Source: an uncultured Clostridia bacterium
GTDB taxonomy: Bacteria; Bacillota; Clostridia; Christensenellales; Borkfalkiaceae
DNA length: 64,000 bases
Direction of reading: 5' to 3'
Assembly: GCA_947088135.1 (NCBI GenBank)
Contig: CAMUFJ010000007.1
Location: forward strand, 1 to 64,000
The notes beneath the pieces are model-generated. The model was not told the origin of the DNA. It made no database searches and saw only the letters and a program-made list of their open reading frames with translations. This document shows positions 26,601-35,600 of this stretch, in pieces. A program made the translations under genes and the position numbers. Positions within the stretch are counted from its first letter, which is position 1, and each line of letters opens with the position of its first letter.

Positions 26601-29600
26601 CGCAACGCACGCGGGCACTTATACGGTTACTTTCACCCCCGGTTCGGACTATTGCTGGACGAACGGCACGGTATCTCCTTATCAAGTAAACGGGGTGATC
26701 GCGCCCAAGCCCGTAGAGCTTTCCTGGACGAATTCGGAATACACCTACGACGGGAACCCGCACAAACCGGACGCCGAGGTCGTTAATCTTGTCGCGGGCG
26801 ACGAATGCAGCGTCACCGTGGCGGAGGAAAAGACCAACGCGGGTACTTATACGGCAACCGCTAGCGCGCTTTCAAACACCGATTATACGCTCGAAAACGG
26901 CAAGAATATCACGCACGAGTTCGTCATTCATAAAGCGCCAATGACGCTTACGTTTAAGACGACGGCGGCGGTCTACAAGCAAGCGCTTACCCTGTCGCTC
27001 GACGGAAACGTCGAAGGCGGTACGGTCGCATACACCGTTGAAAACATGACGGGAAAGGGCGAGATTCAGGGTGCAGACGTGCTCATGCCTACTTGGGTGG
27101 GCGAAGTGAAGGTCACGGCAAACGTGACGGAAACGACCAACTATCTTGCGGGCACGGTGAGCGAGGTATTCACGATCGAGCAGGCGGAAGCTCCCTTGGA
27201 GCTTGCCGTTAAGGAAGCGAGCTACGGCACTCCGCTTACCCTTACCGTTACCGATTACGGAGAGGTGGGCGCGCTCGCCTTCACCGTGGAGGAAAACAAG
27301 ACGGGCGAGGGCGAAATCGCCGTCGGCACTGCCGTGTTTAAACCCCTCTCGGTGGGTACGGTAGATATCCGCGTCACCGCCTCGGCAACTCATAATTATA
27401 AGGAAACGAGCGTCGTCAACACGATTACGGTGAAACCGCGCGTCGTTACGCTCGCTTGGTCGGATCTGGAATTCGTATACGACGGCGAATCGCACTGCGC
27501 GGCAGCGGAGATCACCAACCTCATAGAGGGCGACGAATGCAACTTGCAGGTTGCCGGCGCGCAAGTAAACGCGGGTACTTACAACGCTACCGCAAAGAGC
27601 GTAGATAACAAGAACTATACGCTCGAAGGGGCGGAGGAAACGGTCAAGGAATTCGTCATTCACAAGGCGAATATTTCTCCCGTCGTCAACACGGCGGAAA
27701 TCGTGTTCAAAAAGGAACAGCAACTCGACGTCGACGGCAATCTCGGCGCGGGAAGCGTGAAGCTTACCGTTTTGGCGGGCGGTACGGGAAATGCGACCGC
27801 CTCGGGCGATAAAATCAAGGGTACTTGGGTCGGCACGGTCGAGGTGCAGGTGGAAATCGGGGAAACCCAAAACTATCTCGGCGCGACGCTCACCGTCAGC
27901 ATCGAGGTAACGCCCGCCGATCCCGAAATCGAACTTGCAACCAAGGAAGCCGTTTACGGAACGGCGCTTCGGCTCACCGTTTCGGGCAACGAAGAGAACG
28001 GCGCGGTTCACTATGCGCTCGCGGACGGCGAAACCAAAGCGAGCATTTCGGGCGATACGCTCACCCCGCATTCCGTCGGCGAAGTGACGGTAAACATCTA
28101 CGTAGAACCCACGCACAACTATAAGGAGGGCAATTTCACGGCGGTTGTTACCGTGAAGCCCCGTCCCGTTACCGTTATTTGGACGAAGCTCGAATTCGAC
28201 TACGACGGCAACGAGCACGTTCCCGAAGCGACCATTACGGGACTTGTGGAGGGGGATACCTGTTCGGTGATCGTCCTCGGCGCGCAGGTCAACGCGGGCA
28301 CGCATACCGCAATGGCGGATTCGCTCGGCAATCCCAATTATACGCTCATCGGCGGCACGGACGTGAACACCAAGTTCACCGTTAAGCCCCGCGCCGTAAC
28401 GCTGAGCTGGAACGATCCCGACTTCACCTATAACGGCGAGATGCAGACGCCTACGGCGACCGTGACCAACCTCATCGGCACGGACGAATGCACCGTAACG
28501 GTTCTGGGGACCAAGGACGCGGGCACCAATCTTACCGCTATGGCAACGGGGCTTTCCAACGCCAACTATACGTTAGACGGCGGAAGCAATCTCGTAACGA
28601 CTTATGCGATCAAACCCTTGTCCGTCGAACTCGAATGGACGGACACCGAGCTCGTCTATAATGCGGCGGAGCAAAAGCCCACCGCAACGGTGAAGAATCT
28701 TTGCGGAAGCGACAAGTGCGAGATCGTCGTGATCGGCGCGCAGACCAACGTGGGCGAATATACCGCAACGGCGTTCGGCGTTACAAATCCCAACTATACG
28801 CTCGAAGGCGGAAAAAATCTTTCCACCCCGTACAAGATCGTACGCGCGCCCATCACCGTTACGCTTGTCGACAACGTGCTCGTTTACGGCACGGAGGCGA
28901 CGCTCGCGGTGGAAGGCAACCTTGGCGAGGGCGCAGTCACTTTCACCGTTGAGAACGGCACGGGTACGGCTACCGCGAAGGGCAGTTGCATTCTGCCCAC
29001 CAAGGTGGGTACGATCACCGTCACCGCGACGGTCGAGCGGACGGCAAACTACGAGGGCGGTTCGGTTACGGCGACCGTCACGATCCAGCCCCGCCGCGTA
29101 ACGCTTGCGTGGGAAGAGGACATGGAATACGTCTACAACGGCGAAGAACAAGCTCCCGTCGCGCGCGTGATCGATCTTTTGGAGGGCGACACATGCGACG
29201 TCCGCGTGTCCGGGCATAAAGACGCAGGGCAGAACCTCACCGCAACGGCGACCTCTCTTTCCAATGAAAACTACACGCTCTTGGGTTGCACGACGCTTAC
29301 TGCAACGTTTGCGATCGTACCGCTCAAAGCGGAGCTTGCTTGGAGCAATTTCGAGCTCGTTTACAACGGCAAAGAACAAGCGCCTACGGCTACCGTTTCC
29401 AACCTCATCGGAGCGGACAAGTGCGAAGTGACCGTCGCGGGCGAAACCAACGTCGGAAACGATTTGGTCGCGTCGGCAATCAACCTTTCCAACCCCAACT
29501 ACACGTTGGAGGGAACAACCAACCTCACGGCGACGTTCGCCATTAAACCGCTGGTCGCCGACGTTGTTTGGACGGACACCAAGCTCACCTATAACGCGGA

Positions 29601-32600
29601 GGAGCAAGCTCCCACCGCAACCGTCGGCAATCTTTGCGAAGGGGACAGCTGTCTTGTCACCGTGAGCGGCGCGCAGATCAACGCGGGCACTTACACGGCT
29701 ACCGCATCGTCTTTGTCCAATCCCAACTACACTCTTACGGGCGCGACCGACCTTACGACTACGTTCACCATCGAACGGGCGAAGAGAGAAGTATCTCTTG
29801 TGGAGTCGGAAACGGTTTACGGCACTTCGCTCACGCTTACCCTTGCGGGCAACAGCGAAAACGGCAGCGTTTCCTATCAGGTTTCGGGCGGCACGGGTGC
29901 GGCGACGATGAGCGGAAGCGTCCTCACGCCCACGCGTGCGGGCGAAGTCGTGCTCACCGTTACCGTGGGCGAAACGAAGAACTACGAAAAGACGACGGCG
30001 ACTTTGACCGTGACCGTTAAACCCAAGCCGATCGGACTTACTTGGAAAGACAAGGAATTTACCTACGACGGCACGGAAAAGAAGCCGACGGCAACGGCGA
30101 CGGGGCTCATCGGCAGCGATTCCTGCGACGTAATCGTGGGCGGCGGACAGACGGACGCGGGCGCATACCTTGCAAACGCTTCCGCGCTCTCGAACTCAAA
30201 CTATACCTTGGAGGGCGCGACGGATTTGAGCTGTCCGTTCGTCATCAACAAAGCGAATATCACAGTTACCATTACTTCTACGAGAACGACCTACGGCACG
30301 CCGCTTCCTCTCGTATTGGAGGGGAATCTCGGGAACGCGGAGGTCGCTTACACCGTAACGGAGGGAACGGGTTCGGGCGTCGTGGACGGCAAGGGCGTGT
30401 TCACGGCAACGGGCTTCGGCACCGTTACGATCACGGCGGTCGTCGCGGAGAGCAAGAACTACTTCGGCGCGACGACTTCGGCGCAGATCGTTATCGACAA
30501 GGGTCCCGCTCCCATAGAGCTCGCAACTTCCAACGCCGTCTACGGTACTCCGCTCGTGCTGGTGCTCAGCGGAGCGGACGAGGAGGGCAAGCTCACCTTT
30601 GCCGTACAGGACGGCACGGGCACGGCAACCCTTTCGGGCAATATCCTGCTTCCCACCAAGGTGGGTACGGTAACGCTCGTCGTGAAGATGTCGGCAACCG
30701 ATACCTTCGTGGAAACCGTCAAGTCGTTTACCGTTACCGTGAAGCCCCGTCCCGTGGAGCTCGTTTGGGAAATGACGGACTTCACTTATAACGGAAAGGA
30801 GCAGACGCCCAAGGCTACGGTTATGAATCTCGTGGACGGCGATTCCTGCGACGTTACCGTTTCCGGACAGACGGACGCGGGCATGGATCAGCTTGCCACC
30901 GCAACGGCAGTTTCCAACGAAAATTATACCTTAGAGGGAAGCAGTACGGCCTCCACGACGTACGTTATCAAGCAAAAGGTCGTCGGGCTCGATTGGGGCA
31001 ATACCGAATTTATCTATAACGGCGAGGATCAAGCGCCTACGCCCGCCGTGACGAATTTGGAGGGCAGCGACGAATGCGAAGTCACCGTCACGGGCGCGCA
31101 GACGAACGCGGGCGACTATTTCGCGACCGCCACCGAGCTTTCCAACTCCAACTATACGTTAGAAGGCACGGATAACGTTTCCTGTTCCTTCCATATCGAC
31201 CGCTTGAAGATCACGGTGACGATCACTACGACGGAAACCGTATTCGGCACCGATCTCAAATTGGAAACGTCGGGCAATCTCGGCGGGGGCGAAGAATCGT
31301 TCAGTGTTCAGGACGGTACGGGTTCTGCGGAGATCGCAGGCGATACCCTTATCCCGAAACGGATCGGTACCGTTCTCGTCACCGTAAGCGTAGGGGAAAC
31401 CGCAAATACTTACAGCGCGTCGGCGGAGGCGGAAATCACCATTAAAAAGGGTACCGTTTCGGTAGACTTTGCAAAGAAGAGCACCGTTTACGGTACTCCT
31501 TTGAAGCTCGAACTGACGGGCAACGAAGAAAACGGCGCTTATCAATACACGATCACCGACGAAACGGGCTCTGCAATGCTGAGCGGAACGGATACGCTCG
31601 TACCGCTCAAAGCGGGTACAGTTACCGTGAGAGTCGTCGTAAACGAAACGACGAACTACGATAGAACGGAGTTCGAAGCGCAGATCACCATCGAAAAGCT
31701 GGTCGCGCAGCTCGAATGGACGGAGGGCGTGCTCGTCTACAACGGCGAAGAGCAAGCTCCCGAAGTGAAGATGGTCAATCTTGTCGGCGAAGATAAGTGC
31801 GAGATCGAAGTGAGCGGAGTGAAAAATGCGGGCAAGAATTTGACCGCGACGGCAGAGAGCCTCTCGAACGAAAACTACACGTTGGAGGGTGCGGAGAATC
31901 TCGCCTGCACCTTCGAGATCGCTCCTTTGAAGGTAGAGCTCGAATGGGGCGAAACCTCGCTCGAATATAACGGCGAGGCGCAGACGCCCGAAATCACCGT
32001 GCTCAATTTGCAGGGCGACGATACGGCGGAAGATTGCGAGCTCACCGTCACGGGCGCGGAAACCGAAGTCGGAAAGGGCTATACGGCAAAGGTCGAAGGC
32101 GTCGGCAATCCCAACTACACGATCGAGGGTGCGGAAAATCTTTCCGTTCCGTTCGAAATCACAAAGGGCACTTTCACTTTCGAGATCATCGCGGGCGAAG
32201 CCGTTTACAACGTACCCATGAAGCTTTCCGTTTCGGGCAACAAGAGCGGCGGCGCGGTGACGTACGAGGTTACGGAAGGCCCCGCCACTCTGTCGGGAGA
32301 TATCCTTACGCCTACGGGTACCGGCATCACGATCATCGTTAAGGCGACCGTTGCGGAAACGGATCACTATTTCGCGGCGGAAGCGGTTATGAACCTGAAT
32401 GCAGGAAAGGGCATGGCGGAATACGCGCTTGCGGTAAATACCGTCGTGTACGGGACGGACTTGAAGCTGTCCGTCGTGGACGCGGACGGCAACCTTGCCG
32501 AAGGCGAAATCGATTACGAACTTGCGGACGGCGGAACGGGTTCTGCGGAAATCAGCGGTAGTATTCTCACGCCCACGCGTGCGGGCACCGTTACGCTGAA

Positions 32601-35600
32601 AATCACGGTCGGGGAAACCGAACAGTTTGTGGAAACTTTCTTTACGGCCGAGGTCGCGATCACGCCCATGACGGCGGAAATCGCTTGGGAAAAGACGGAG
32701 TTCGTCTATAACGGCGACGGTCAAGTTCCCACGGCGCGTGTCACCAACTTGCTTTCCGCAGATAAGGATAAGGTGGAAGTCGTCGTAGACGGAATGCAGA
32801 CGGACGCGGGAAGTTATACGGCGACGGCGATTCGTCTTACGGGCGACAATGCGGTCAACTACGTGCTTTCCGAGAGCGGAAACACCACCGAGTTTAAGAT
32901 CGACAAGGCGGAAATCAACCCCGTCATCACCCTGTCCCGCGTGTACTGTCAGATTCCTGCCGAAATCACGCTCGAAGGCAATCTCGGCGACGCGGAAGTC
33001 GCATACACCGTCGTAGACGGCGGAACGGGTTCTGCGGAAATCAGCGGGAGTACCATTACGCCGACCGTCGAGGGTTCGGTCATCGTGAAAGCGGTTGTGG
33101 CGGAATCGAAGAACTATTACGGCAAGACGACGCAGGCGGTCATCGTCATCGAAAAGAAGAAGATCGTGCTCGGGCTTGCCCAAACGGAGGTCGTCTACGG
33201 CAATGAGATCACTCTTGTCGTAACGGGCAACGAAGAGAACGGCGCGGTGAAGTTCTCCGTAGTCAACGATACGGGTTCTGCAACCGTTTCCGAAAGCGGC
33301 GTTTTAAAGGGCACGGGCGCAGGCACGGTCAACATTATTATTACCGTTGCGGAAACCGACAGCTATCAGTCGTCGAGCGAAACGGTCAAGTTTACCGTTT
33401 TGCCCCGTCAAATCGGCGGACTGAGCTGGGCGGTGCCCGAGCTCGTCTATAACGGCGAAGCGCAAGCGCCCGTTGCGTCGGCTTCGGGGATTTTGAGCGG
33501 AGACGAATGCAACGTCACCGTTGCGGGCGGCAAGGTCAACGCAGGCATTTACGCCGCGGGCACGGCTTACGCATCCGCGCTCTCCAACCCCAACTATACG
33601 CTCGGCTCCGTCGGAGGAATCAACGCTCCCGAGTTCACGATCGAAAAGGCAGATCCGACCATTACGCTTACTACGCAAAAGGCGACGCTCGGCGTTCCTC
33701 TCACCCTCGAAGTGAGCGGAAACGACGGCGAAGGCACGGTGAAGTACGAGATCGTAACTTCGGCGGGCGGAACGGGCGCGGCGGTCATCAACGGCGACGA
33801 ATTCATAGGCACGAAGCTCGGAGAAGTGTACGTGCGCGCCACCGTGTCGGCTACCGCTAACTACAACGAGGCTTATTGGAACGGTACTGTCACGATCGAA
33901 GCTCCCGAGATTCCTTTGGAACTCACCGAAACGGAAACGGTTTACGGCGACAACTTGAAGCTCGTCGCCAAGGAGTACGAGGAGGGCGTCGTTTCGTTCA
34001 AGCTCGGCGAGGGCGGAACGGGTTCTGCGGAGATCGTAGGCAATACGCTGATTCCCAAGAGAGCGGGTACTGTCACAGTCATTCTCTCCGTTGGTGCGTC
34101 CGACAGTTATCAGGGCGCAACCGAGAATGTCACCGTTACCATCAAGCCGCGCGCGGTCGGTGTAACTTGGGGCAATTTGTCCTTAGTCTACAACGGCACG
34201 GAGCAGGTCGCTTCCGTCACGCTTTCCAACTTAGTCGAAGGGGATACTTGCGAAGTCACCGTAGGCGGCGCGAGCAGCGACGCGGGCAAGCATACCGCGA
34301 CGATCACCATGCTGGGCAACGAAAATTATATTCTTGCTGAGGACGCGGAGAAGAGCAAAGAGTTCGAAATTACGCCCTGTATCGTCGTGCTCGAATGGAC
34401 GGTCGGCGATTATACCTACAACGGAAAAGAACAAAAGCCCGACGTGAAAATATTGAATCTGATCGCGGGCGACGAGTGCGAGATCACCGTTACGGGGCAG
34501 AAGGACGCTTCGCTCACCGCAAAAGCGACGGCAACCGAGCTTTCCAACAAGAACTATACGTTAGAGGGCTGTGAAAACGCAACCGTGAACTTCGTCATCA
34601 AGCAACGGACGATTAGCGTCGAATGGGGTGAAACGCAGCTTGTGTACAACGGCAGACCGCAAACGCCCGTGCCTGTTTTAGGCGGGCTTGTGGAGGGCGA
34701 CGAATGCGAGCTCACCGTTACGGGCGCGCAAAAGGACGTCGGTAACAATTACTCTGCAACCGTAGAGGGAGTTCTCAATCCTAACTACGCGCTCGAAAAT
34801 ACAAGTACCACCAAGTACTCCATTAAGCCCTACGAGCTGGAAATTACGGCGCAAGATCTTGTCAAAGAGTATAACGGCGAGTATCAGAAACCCGATATCT
34901 TCGTGACGCCGCTCGACGAGAATGACGACGTGGTGCTTACGCTCGAAGGCTTGGGCGAATACGGCGAATACAAAGTGGGCAAGTACGAAATCAAGCTTGT
35001 TCTCAGCGGTACGGCTAAGGGCAATTATGCCGTTAAGGAAGGGCAGGAAACGCTTACGTTCGTTATTACGCCCATGGAAATTCCCGTGCTCGTCACGCCC
35101 AAAGACGTGACCGTGATTTACGAGGGAGCGCCCATTACCGCCGACGACATCGAAGGTTGGTACGTATTGGAATTACAGGGCGCGCTCGCTCCCGCCGATT
35201 CCGATCTCACGCCCGAAGAGCTGTTTGCAGGTTTGGTTTTAAAACCCATTATCAAATCGGGCGAAAACGTCTTGACGGAAATTACCGAAAACGGCATTTA
35301 TCTGCTTACGCCCGATATTTCGGACGAAGCGGTCGTCTGCGGGAACTACGCCTTGAAGCTGATCATTGACCCCGACGACGAGTACTGCGATCTGATCGTC
35401 AACGGCGAAAGCACCGACGTCATCACGCTGAGAGATGAATCGAATTATCAATTTATTACCAAGACGGAAGAGAACGGCGGTAACTATCGGTTTACGTATG
35501 CGGAAATGGGTTGGACGCATGGCGATCACGACGTCGGCAAGGTAGATAAGTACGTCATAGGGCAAATCAGTCCCCGAACTTCGGTAAACGCGTTCTTGAA

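Noticed and set aside
20143..33183. Other long minus-strand frames (20143-21408, 21673-23601, 24937-26763, 26872-28305, 31159-33183)
   Set aside because: They have the same composition artefact opposite the giant gene; the plus-strand frame has signal peptide, domains and a dockerin.
14812..34990. Regular repeats that might suggest a CRISPR array or minisatellite
   Set aside because: Repeats are long, in frame, diverged at the DNA level and coding; there are no short identical repeats with unique spacers.
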